The notes beneath the pieces are model-generated. The model worked only from the letters and a program-made list of their open reading frames with translations. It did no database searches and had not been told where the DNA came from. Source: Clostridia bacterium (lineage in GTDB: Bacteria; Bacillota; Clostridia; Oscillospirales; CAG-272). Taken from it: a stretch of 15,974 bases of DNA. The stretch is from contig JAFVRI010000114.1 of the NCBI GenBank assembly GCA_017504335.1, positions 1 to 15,974 on the forward strand, in the 5' to 3' direction. Shown here piece by piece: positions 1-5,435 of this stretch. Numbering within the stretch: the first letter of the stretch is position 1; each line of letters begins with the position of its first letter. The position numbers and the translations under genes are program-made.

Positions 1-66
1 CATCATTCGCGAAGCGAACATCATTGGGCGAAGCCCTGCATCATTTGCCGAAGGCAAACATCATTC
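1..66. repeat. tandem CATCATT mini-hairpin repeats (left edge)
   Basis: Units start at 1, 19, 39 and 59 with the shared word CATCATT, giving periods of 18, 20 and 20 bases. After it, each of the first three units has an inverted repeat around a GAA loop: TTCGC-GAA-GCGAA (6-18), GGGC-GAA-GCCC (26-36) and TTTGCC-GAA-GGCAAA (44-58). The arms differ between units but stay complementary, so pairing rather than sequence is conserved. The fourth unit runs into the tRNA terminator. The array may continue left of the window. It lies downstream of the minus-strand tRNA terminator. Function unknown. Confidence 0.75.
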
Positions 67-67
67 G

Positions 68-107
68 AAAAAGCCTAATTTGTCTATCGGACAAATTAGG
101 CTTTTTT
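68..107. terminator. bidirectional intrinsic terminator of the tRNA unit
   Basis: A perfect 17-bp stem (68-84 with 90-106) around a 5-base loop, with an A-run on one side and a T-run on the other, so it can end transcription in both directions. It starts 3 bases past the CCA end of tRNA-Tyr on the minus strand and most likely ends that transcript. Confidence 0.9.
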
Positions 108-109
108 GT

Positions 110-194
110 TGGTGGGGGATGGTGGATTCGGACCACCGAAGTCAGTGACAACAGATTTACAGTCTGCCCCCTTTGGCCGCTCGGGAAATCCCCC
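110..194 (-). tRNA. tRNA-Tyr (anticodon GTA)
   Basis: The reverse complement folds as an 85-nt class II tRNA with a long variable arm. The acceptor stem GGGGGAT (188-194) pairs with ATCCCCC (114-120). The discriminator is A and the CCA end is encoded (110-112). The anticodon stem-loop CAGACTGTAAATCTG places GTA, which reads Tyr codons. The T stem GGTGG/CCACC is intact. It is the second gene of a two-tRNA unit. Confidence 0.96.
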
Positions 195-224
195 AAATAT
201 ACGGTTCCGACTTTGCGAAACCGC

Positions 225-299
225 TGGAGCTGGTGAACGGAGTCGAACCATCAACCTGCTGATTACAAATCAGCTGCTCTGCCATTGAGCCACACCAGC
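225..299 (-). tRNA. tRNA-Thr (anticodon TGT)
   Basis: The reverse complement is a 75-nt tRNA. The acceptor stem GCTGGTG (293-299) pairs with CACCAGC (229-235), the discriminator is T, and CCA is encoded (225-227). The anticodon loop TTTGTAA in stem CTGA/TCAG gives TGT, which reads Thr ACA. It is the first gene after the promoter at 331-359 and lies 30 bases upstream of tRNA-Tyr. Confidence 0.96.
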
Positions 300-330
300 G
301 AATCTCGGATTTATCACCGGAACGTTATAG

Positions 331-359
331 ATTATACCACAACCGATTAGGTTTGTCAA
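331..359 (-). promoter_or_regulatory. SigA promoter of the tRNA-Thr-Tyr unit
   Basis: On the minus strand: -35 TTGACA (354-359), a 17-base spacer and -10 TATAAT (331-336). Both boxes match consensus exactly, as expected for a stable-RNA promoter. The tRNA-Thr 5' end is about 30 bases downstream. The AT-rich stretch 361-467 between this promoter and the end of ispE holds no gene that I can see and no convincing ispE terminator. Confidence 0.9.
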
Positions 360-467
360 GCCTTTTTTTGATATTTTTTAAAATAATTTTTTAAAGCATA
401 ACACCGCATCGGTTTCCTCAATTTCTCTTGGGGAATATACTGACAAAGCAACAGATTTTCTTTTGAT

Positions 468-1358
468 TCAAAAGGTGATCGGATGGCAAATATAGGGATA
501 GTACCCTTCTTCCTTCAGCCGATTTCCTGCCTGTTCGGCTTCCTGCTCATCGGTAAATACGCCAAACACCGAGGGACCGCTTCCGCTCATCATGGCTCCA
601 ACGGCACCTGACTCCAGCAAAAGGCGTTTTACGTTTGCCGCCACGGGACGCTCTGCCAAAATCGGCTTCTCAAAGATATTATACATGTTTCTGCAAACCG
701 CACGCAGATCCTTTTTCTCTAAGGCGTTCCGCAATCCGTCGATGCTCCTCGGAGTGTATCCGCATCCCGACTCAAAATTGCTGTAGGTCCGATCCAACAA
801 ACCATAACCCCAAGGAGTAGAAACCCCTTCCCCTTCACAGGCCGCTACAATCACGCAGTCGGGCATTTCGGGAAACGGATGAAGCACATCTCCTTTACCG
901 TCCGCATAGGCACTTCCGCCTACGATACAGAACGGAACGTCCGCCCCCAATTTGGAACCGATTTCACAAAGCTCTTCCACGGAAAGCGGATCTTCGCGCA
1001 GACGGTTCAATGCACGAAGCACCGCAGCACCGTCGGCACTTCCGCCTGCCATACCCGCAGCCATGGGAATCTCCTTATGAATGCGGATCTCTCCGCCCAT
1101 AACGGTTCCCGTGCGCATACAAAACAGCTTTGCCGCACGCACCGCAATATTTTTTTCATCGGAAGGAACGCCCTCCACGTTACAGGTCGCAAAGAAGTCA
1201 CCGCTTTCATTGGGGATCACGGTCACCTCGTCCCGAATGGAAATCGTCTGCATGACCGTTGCCACCGAATGATATCCATCCGGTAACCGTCCGAGCATAT
1301 CCAAATGAAGATTGATCTTAGCATAGCCGTATTCGGTTACGGACGAAATACGCTCCAT
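468..1358 (-). CDS. ispE: 4-diphosphocytidyl-2-C-methyl-D-erythritol kinase (IspE)
   Basis: A GHMP-fold kinase that phosphorylates CDP-methylerythritol with ATP in the MEP pathway to isopentenyl diphosphate; cytosolic. The 296 residues fit the family (about 280-300). Visible motifs: the N-terminal substrate block with Lys14 (YAKINLHLD) and PDGYHSV; the ATP-binding glycine loop around 98-112 (AAGMAGGSADGAA); GADVPF with Asp140 at the place of the E. coli catalytic Asp; and the C-terminal MSGSGPSVFGVF loop. The start is set at 1358 (MERISS) because AGAGGA sits 6 bases upstream. The open frame runs back to 1421, but that extension contains the SigA promoter, so those codons would not be in the mRNA. 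It is a single-gene unit, divergent from the AI-2E gene. Confidence 0.93.
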   Translation of the reverse strand: MERISSVTEYGYAKINLHLDMLGRLPDGYHSVATVMQTISIRDEVTVIPNESGDFFATCNVEGVPSDEKNIAVRAAKLFCMRTGTVMGGEIRIHKEIPMAAGMAGGSADGAAVLRALNRLREDPLSVEELCEIGSKLGADVPFCIVGGSAYADGKGDVLHPFPEMPDCVIVAACEGEGVSTPWGYGLLDRTYSNFESGCGYTPRSIDGLRNALEKKDLRAVCRNMYNIFEKPILAERPVAANVKRLLLESGAVGAMMSGSGPSVFGVFTDEQEAEQAGNRLKEEGYYPYICHPITF

Positions 1359-1392
1359 ATCCATTCCTCTTTTCTTCGTTTTTTCATCTGTC

Positions 1393-1421
1393 ATTATACC
1401 ATGTTTCGCTTTTCTTTTCAA
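1393..1421 (-). promoter_or_regulatory. SigA promoter of ispE
   Basis: On the minus strand: -35 TTGAAA (1416-1421), a 17-base spacer and -10 TATAAT (1393-1398). The predicted transcript starts near 1386, giving a leader of about 30 bases before the start codon at 1358. Confidence 0.85.
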
Positions 1422-1489
1422 CCTTTTTCAAAAAATTCGCATTTTCGGGAAAGGATTCTTTAATAATATGTAAAATTTTGATTTGTCAC

Positions 1490-1518
1490 TTGACTTTGCC
1501 GCGAAAACATTATAGAAT
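1490..1518 (+). promoter_or_regulatory. SigA promoter of the AI-2E/htpG unit
   Basis: -35 TTGACT (1490-1495), a 17-base spacer and -10 TAGAAT (1513-1518). The start codon is 69 bases past the -10 box, preceded by the RBS AGAAAGGA (1572-1579). I see no CIRCE-type inverted repeat here, so HrcA control of htpG is not supported. Confidence 0.75.
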
Positions 1519-1586
1519 AATATTGATTATAGGGTAACCAAAATCGTTTTTCTCCGATATAGAACCGCTATAGAAAGGATCGTCTC

Positions 1587-2981
1587 ATGTCAACAGAACC
1601 CAATAAAAATTATACCGACGCGAACGTTTCCGGCTTTGAGCCGACAGCCGAGCAACCGGAGCCCCCACGTATGGGATCCGACGTCAAGGAAGCGACGAAG
1701 GGCAGTCTGTCCTCCACACCGCAAAAGAAGAGAAATTTTGTCATCATTGCCTTGACCTGCGCTATCATTTTCACCTCTCTTTATACGATCATCAATATCA
1801 AAGTTCTTTCAGGACTTTTTTCGGCGCTGTTGTCGGTGTTTGCCCCTATCATTCTCGGCGCGGCGTTGGCTTACATTCTTAACCCCATTCTGAAACTATT
1901 CGAGTATAAGATTTTCAAATGGATCAAACACAAATCTCTCCTTCGGATTCTCTCCCTGGTTATGACCTACGTGGTCATGTTCGCTATTATCGCGGCGTTC
2001 CTGTGGCTTTTGATTCCGCAATTGGTCGACAGTATTTCTCAATTTGCTTCCAAGTTTGACGGCTATATGGAACACATGGTGGAATTGATTAACAATTTTG
2101 CCGCCGATATTACCGCCAACGAACAATATCGGGATCTTATTGATACAGAGAAACTAACCGATGCCCTCACGGGAATCCTTTTCAAGTCAGGAGATATTTT
2201 CTCGGACATTATGGGGTATGTGCAGGAATACGGAACCGGGTTGATTGTTAGCGTAAAGAACCTCATTCTCGGCATCTTTATCTCTATCTACATCCTGAGC
2301 GCCAAGGAACGCCTGAAGGCGCAATTGGTCAAATTCACCACCGCCGTGTTCTCTCCCGCCAAGTCAAGACGATTCTTCAAGTATGTCCACTTATGTGACC
2401 GCACCTTCGGTGGATTCTTTGTCGGAAAGATTGTGGATTCCTTGATAATCGGTCTGATTACCTTGGTAGCACTCCTGCTTTTCCGAATCCCCTACGCAAT
2501 TTTGGTTTCCACCATCGTATGTATCACCAACATCATCCCCGTATTCGGTCCCTTTATCGGAGCGATCCCCTCCGCCTTCATTATTTTCATGGACAGTCCG
2601 CAGAAGGCGTTGATCTTCTTGATCTTGATCCTGCTCATTCAGCAACTGGACGGAAATGTAATTGGTCCCAAAATCCTTGGAAATACCACGGGAATCAGCT
2701 CGCTGGGCGTCATTATTTCTATCATCATTATGGGCGAGTATTTCGGCATCATCGGTATGTTGGTAGGAGTCCCGATCTTTGCGGTTATCGTCAGCATTGT
2801 AAAAGAAATATTGGAAACCAAGCTGCGCGCCAAAAACATGCCAACAGACACGGCGGAATATTACGCCGTTGACTCCTTGGAGGATCCCCATGAGCATCAT
2901 CAAAAGCCGCTCGTCAAAATCTTTGAATCCATTGGTAAAATATTCGCAAAAGTTTTCAAAAAGAAAAAAAAGAAAAAGTAA
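1587..2981 (+). CDS. AI-2E family (PerM/TqsA-type) membrane protein
   Basis: A 464-residue integral membrane protein. A polar N-terminal tail (1-48) is followed by hydrophobic segments near residues 51-72, 78-100, 122-148 and 215-240 and several after 270. The paired second segment reads like the family signature (APIILGAALAYILNPI). Members export small molecules: TqsA has been linked to autoinducer-2, and others act as Na+/H+ antiporters. The substrate cannot be read from sequence, so AI-2 should not be assumed. The C-terminus is very basic and ends in seven lysines encoded by an A-rich run. A 14-base gap to htpG implies co-transcription from the promoter at 1490. The start has an AGAAAGGA RBS 7 bases upstream. 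Confidence 0.88.
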   Translation: MSTEPNKNYTDANVSGFEPTAEQPEPPRMGSDVKEATKGSLSSTPQKKRNFVIIALTCAIIFTSLYTIINIKVLSGLFSALLSVFAPIILGAALAYILNPILKLFEYKIFKWIKHKSLLRILSLVMTYVVMFAIIAAFLWLLIPQLVDSISQFASKFDGYMEHMVELINNFAADITANEQYRDLIDTEKLTDALTGILFKSGDIFSDIMGYVQEYGTGLIVSVKNLILGIFISIYILSAKERLKAQLVKFTTAVFSPAKSRRFFKYVHLCDRTFGGFFVGKIVDSLIIGLITLVALLLFRIPYAILVSTIVCITNIIPVFGPFIGAIPSAFIIFMDSPQKALIFLILILLIQQLDGNVIGPKILGNTTGISSLGVIISIIIMGEYFGIIGMLVGVPIFAVIVSIVKEILETKLRAKNMPTDTAEYYAVDSLEDPHEHHQKPLVKIFESIGKIFAKVFKKKKKKK

Positions 2982-2995
2982 AAAGGTAAAATCTT

Positions 2996-4840
2996 ATGTC
3001 AACTAACACATTCAATTCCGCAAAGAAAGGCGGCATCTCGGTCGATACCGAGCATATCTTCCCCATCATCAAAAAATGGCTTTATTCCGAAAAAGATATC
3101 TTTTTGCGTGAGATCGTTTCCAATGCATCCGATGCCATCACAAAGCTTCGCCGCTTGGAATCCCTCGGAATCCGTGACGGCGGAGACGAATCATATCGCA
3201 TCACCGTTTCCCTGGATCCCGATGAAAAGACCCTGACCGTATCCGACAACGGAATCGGTATGACCGAAGAGGAGCTGACCAAGTATATCTGCAACATCGC
3301 TCTGTCGGGTGCTGTGGATTTCATCAGCAAGTACGAGGGAGAAAACGACGGTGCCAAGAATGGCATCATCGGTCATTTCGGTCTCGGATTTTACTCCGCC
3401 TTCATGGTGAGCGATCGGGTCGAGGTGATCACCAAATCCTATACCGATGCTCCTGCCGTTCATTGGAGCTGTGACGAAAGCGGCGAATATGAAACCGATT
3501 CCTCCGACCGCACCGAGCGCGGAACATCGGTCATTATGCACATTTCGGAGGAGGAAGGCGAATATCTGTCTGCCTCCAAGATCCGCTCTATGCTGGAGAA
3601 ATACTGCTCCTTTATGCCCGTAGAGATCTATTTTGAAAATCTCTCCGAAGAAAAGAAAGAGGGTGAAGAGGAAAAACCCGTCAACGAGATCCATCCTCTT
3701 TGGCAAAAGCCCGCATCCGAATGCACGGACGAGGACTACAAGGATTTTTACAGCAAGGTCTTTCATGATTTCCGTGAGCCCCTCTTCCACATTCACATCA
3801 ATGCGGACTATCCTCTGAACTTCAAGGGTATCCTCTATTTTCCCAAGCTTGCAAACGAATACGAGACCATCGAGGGACAGGTTAAACTGTACTACAATCA
3901 GGTCTACGTTGCCGACAACATCAAGGAGGTCATTCCCGACTATTTGTTGATGCTTCGCGGTGTACTGGATTGTCCTGAGCTTCCCTTGAACGTCTCCAGA
4001 AGCTACCTGCAGACCAATACCTATGTAAGCAAGGTATCCGCTCATATCGTCAAAAAGGTAGCGGACAAGCTCACCTCCCTTTGCAACAATGAAAGAGAGC
4101 GCTATGCCAAGGTTTGGCAGGATATCGCACCCTTTGTGGAATATGCATGCATGAAGGATAAAAAGTTCTACGATCGCACCAAGAAGGCACTTTTGCTGAC
4201 TCTGACCGACGGTACTGCGCTCACCTATGAGGAATATCTGGACGCTGCCAAGGAAAAGCACGAGAACACAGTCTATTATGCCACCGATAAGGCACTGCAG
4301 GCACAGTATCTTTCCATGTTTGAGGAAGAGGGCATTCGTGTCGCTCTGTTTGATAAGCCAATCGATACCCAATTTGCTTCTATGCTGGAGCAATATATGG
4401 GAAGTGTCAAGTTCCTTCGTGTGGATGCCGACGTTGCCGATGCGCTGAAGGGCGACGGAGCGGTCAGCGAAAACGAGTCCGTCAAGGCTCTCTTCTCCGA
4501 CCTTGTAAAGGAAGGTACCGAACTGAAATTCGACGCGCTGAAGGATCCTTCCGTACCCGCGATTCTGACGGTTTCGGAGCAATCCCGCCGTATGGAAGAA
4601 ATGATGCGCTTCTACAACATGGGCGAGGAGCATACCTTCCCCACCGAAAGCAAGCTGGTTTTGAATACCGCCTCTCCCCTGCTTTCCAAGCTCGGAGAGA
4701 TCGCCGAAAGCGAACCCGAAAAGGCAAAGGAAATGGCTTCGTATATCTACAAGGTCTCGCTTCTCTCTCAAAAGAAGTTCTCCGCCGAGGAAATGCAGAG
4801 CTTTATGAAGGACAGCTACGATCTTTTGATGAAGCTGTAA
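2996..4840 (+). CDS. htpG: molecular chaperone HtpG (bacterial Hsp90)
   Basis: A cytosolic ATP-dependent Hsp90 dimer that remodels client proteins. The 614 residues compare with 624 in E. coli. The N-terminal GHKL ATPase domain shows REIVSNASDA (38-47), DNGIGM (84-89; Asp84 binds adenine) and the lid/glycine motif GHFGLGFYSAF (127-137). The middle domain carries NVSRSYLQ with Arg335, which corresponds to the ATP-sensing catalytic Arg. The C-terminal dimerisation domain is complete. An acidic, Lys/Glu-rich linker is seen near 218-232. It follows the AI-2E gene after 14 bases, with the RBS AAAAGG upstream, and is followed by the TSCPD gene 21 bases later, so the three probably share a transcript. 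Confidence 0.96.
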   Translation: MSTNTFNSAKKGGISVDTEHIFPIIKKWLYSEKDIFLREIVSNASDAITKLRRLESLGIRDGGDESYRITVSLDPDEKTLTVSDNGIGMTEEELTKYICNIALSGAVDFISKYEGENDGAKNGIIGHFGLGFYSAFMVSDRVEVITKSYTDAPAVHWSCDESGEYETDSSDRTERGTSVIMHISEEEGEYLSASKIRSMLEKYCSFMPVEIYFENLSEEKKEGEEEKPVNEIHPLWQKPASECTDEDYKDFYSKVFHDFREPLFHIHINADYPLNFKGILYFPKLANEYETIEGQVKLYYNQVYVADNIKEVIPDYLLMLRGVLDCPELPLNVSRSYLQTNTYVSKVSAHIVKKVADKLTSLCNNERERYAKVWQDIAPFVEYACMKDKKFYDRTKKALLLTLTDGTALTYEEYLDAAKEKHENTVYYATDKALQAQYLSMFEEEGIRVALFDKPIDTQFASMLEQYMGSVKFLRVDADVADALKGDGAVSENESVKALFSDLVKEGTELKFDALKDPSVPAILTVSEQSRRMEEMMRFYNMGEEHTFPTESKLVLNTASPLLSKLGEIAESEPEKAKEMASYIYKVSLLSQKKFSAEEMQSFMKDSYDLLMKL

Positions 4841-4861
4841 CCTGTGAAAGAATCAACACAT

Positions 4862-5116
4862 ATGGAAAAAATCGTTTATGAAACCAAGGGTGTCTGCTCC
4901 CGACAGATCCAGATTGAGCTGGAGGGAAACGTGATCACCTCGGTGAAATTTTTGGGCGGATGTGCCGGTAACACACAGGGTGTAGCGGCGCTGATCAAGG
5001 GCATGACCGTTGAGGATGCCGTTGAGCGTCTGAGCGGAATACGTTGCGGCTTCAAGTCTACCTCCTGCCCCGATCAGTTGGCTTGTGCCTTGAAAAAGCA
5101 CATGTCCAATGCGTAA
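4862..5116 (+). CDS. small TSCPD-domain protein (TIGR03905-like)
   Basis: 84 residues, cytosolic, no signal peptide. The motif TSCPD (67-71) lies in RCGFKSTSCPDQLA, preceded by GGCAGNTQG (32-40). Cysteines are at 12, 34, 62, 69 and 75. The same domain is known as the C-terminal part of B12-dependent (class II) ribonucleotide reductases and as free small proteins in Clostridia. The function of the free form is not established. The start at ATG 4862 gives a length typical of the family. A GTG at 4844 would add six residues but has no RBS. It probably shares the htpG transcript. Confidence 0.85.
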   Translation: MEKIVYETKGVCSRQIQIELEGNVITSVKFLGGCAGNTQGVAALIKGMTVEDAVERLSGIRCGFKSTSCPDQLACALKKHMSNA

Positions 5117-5122
5117 AACAAA

Positions 5123-5155
5123 CAGCCGCCTTGAAGGAATGATTCGAGGCGGCTG
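5123..5155 (+). terminator. GC-rich hairpin after the TSCPD gene
   Basis: The arms CAGCCGCCT and AGGCGGCTG pair perfectly, and with a mismatch the stem extends inward through GAA/TTC. There is no T-run directly after it, so it may be a weak terminator or a 3'-end stabiliser. It separates the htpG unit from the promoter at 5187. Confidence 0.6.
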
Positions 5156-5186
5156 ACTCCTTCTAAAAGAAAAAATGAAAAAACAC

Positions 5187-5214
5187 TTGACAAATCTTTT
5201 TTTTATGATATAAT
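5187..5214 (+). promoter_or_regulatory. SigA promoter of the CNNM leader
   Basis: -35 TTGACA (5187-5192), a 16-base spacer and -10 TATAAT (5209-5214), both consensus. It predicts a transcript start near 5221 and a 5' leader of about 215 bases before the CNNM start codon. Confidence 0.9.
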
Positions 5215-5278
5215 GATTGACAACGGCATTTGCCGAATCAAGGAGCTATGCTCTATCATTCTGATAAGGAGAGTTATC

Positions 5279-5362
5279 GTGGATAACGGCGACGGGAACA
5301 GTCGAAGTACCTATACTTACACGTTGAATATTATAAAGTTCATGCATAACCTGCGTCTCTGA
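5279..5362 (+). CDS. candidate 27-aa leader peptide
   Basis: A GTG-initiated ORF with a near-ideal RBS (AAGGAG at 5266-5271, 7 bases from the start). The peptide starts MDNGDGNSRS, has a TYTYT centre and ends FMHNLRL; it has an acidic start and a basic end. It is not a signal peptide and I know no homologue. Its TGA (5360-5362) lies in the loop of the terminator at 5344-5378, so a ribosome ending or stalled there would cover the terminator's 5' arm. Leader peptides control Mg2+ transport genes in Salmonella (mgtL, mgtM, corL), which makes the role plausible before a CNNM gene. Whether peptide sequence or only the act of translation matters is unknown. Confidence 0.6.
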   Translation: MDNGDGNSRSTYTYTLNIIKFMHNLRL

Positions 5363-5384
5363 TGGGCTCGGGCTATGCTTTTTT
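5344..5384 (+). terminator. intrinsic terminator inside the CNNM leader
   Basis: GCATAACCTG (5344-5353) pairs with CGGGCTATGC (5369-5378) with one A/C mismatch and one G-T wobble. Six T follow (5379-5384). It lies 51 bases before the CNNM start codon and overlaps the last codons and the stop of the leader ORF, so it should act as an attenuator. Confidence 0.75.
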
Positions 5385-5435
5385 GCGTTTATTTGAAAAC
5401 ATCATTTTATTAAATTTTATTTTTAAGGAGTTATC

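Larger units (their letters stand above)
5221..5435 (+). promoter_or_regulatory. structured 5' leader / candidate translation-coupled attenuator
   Basis: This leader lies between a consensus promoter and the CNNM gene. In order it shows CGGC-ATTT-GCCG (5224-5235), GAGC-TAT-GCTC (5243-5253), an RBS-containing hairpin GATAA/TTATC (5263-5278), an alternative hairpin GTTATC-GTG-GATAAC (5273-5287), a 27-codon ORF (5279-5362), and an intrinsic terminator (5344-5384) overlapping the ORF end. The gene's own RBS comes last. I do not recognise it as M-box, yybP-ykoY or ydaO; none of their conserved cores is present. The arrangement implies premature termination unless translation or a ligand changes the fold. 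The mechanism is inference. Confidence 0.7.

Noticed and set aside
1..66. CRISPR array at the left edge
   Set aside because: Units are 18-20 bases with no unique spacers. The variable parts are self-complementary arms, which is not CRISPR architecture.
24..288. Short plus-strand open frames over the tRNA region
   Set aside because: They lie over two well-formed minus-strand tRNAs and a terminator.
361..467. Terminator for ispE in the AT-rich stretch
   Set aside because: Only weak AT self-complementarity (TTTAAAA/TTTTAAA) without a GC stem, so it is not strong enough to call.
1422..1586. CIRCE-type heat-shock operator for the htpG transcript
   Set aside because: No 9-bp inverted repeat with the CIRCE pattern is visible upstream of the AI-2E gene or of htpG.
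3191..4771. 526-codon open frame antisense to htpG
   Set aside because: It is the shadow of a highly biased coding strand; the product shows no family pattern and has no promoter or RBS.
5221..5435. Known Mg2+/Mn2+ or c-di-AMP riboswitch in the CNNM leader
   Set aside because: I looked for the conserved cores of M-box, yybP-ykoY and ydaO elements and found none. The coding-like ORF and terminator explain the region better. A covariance-model scan would settle it.
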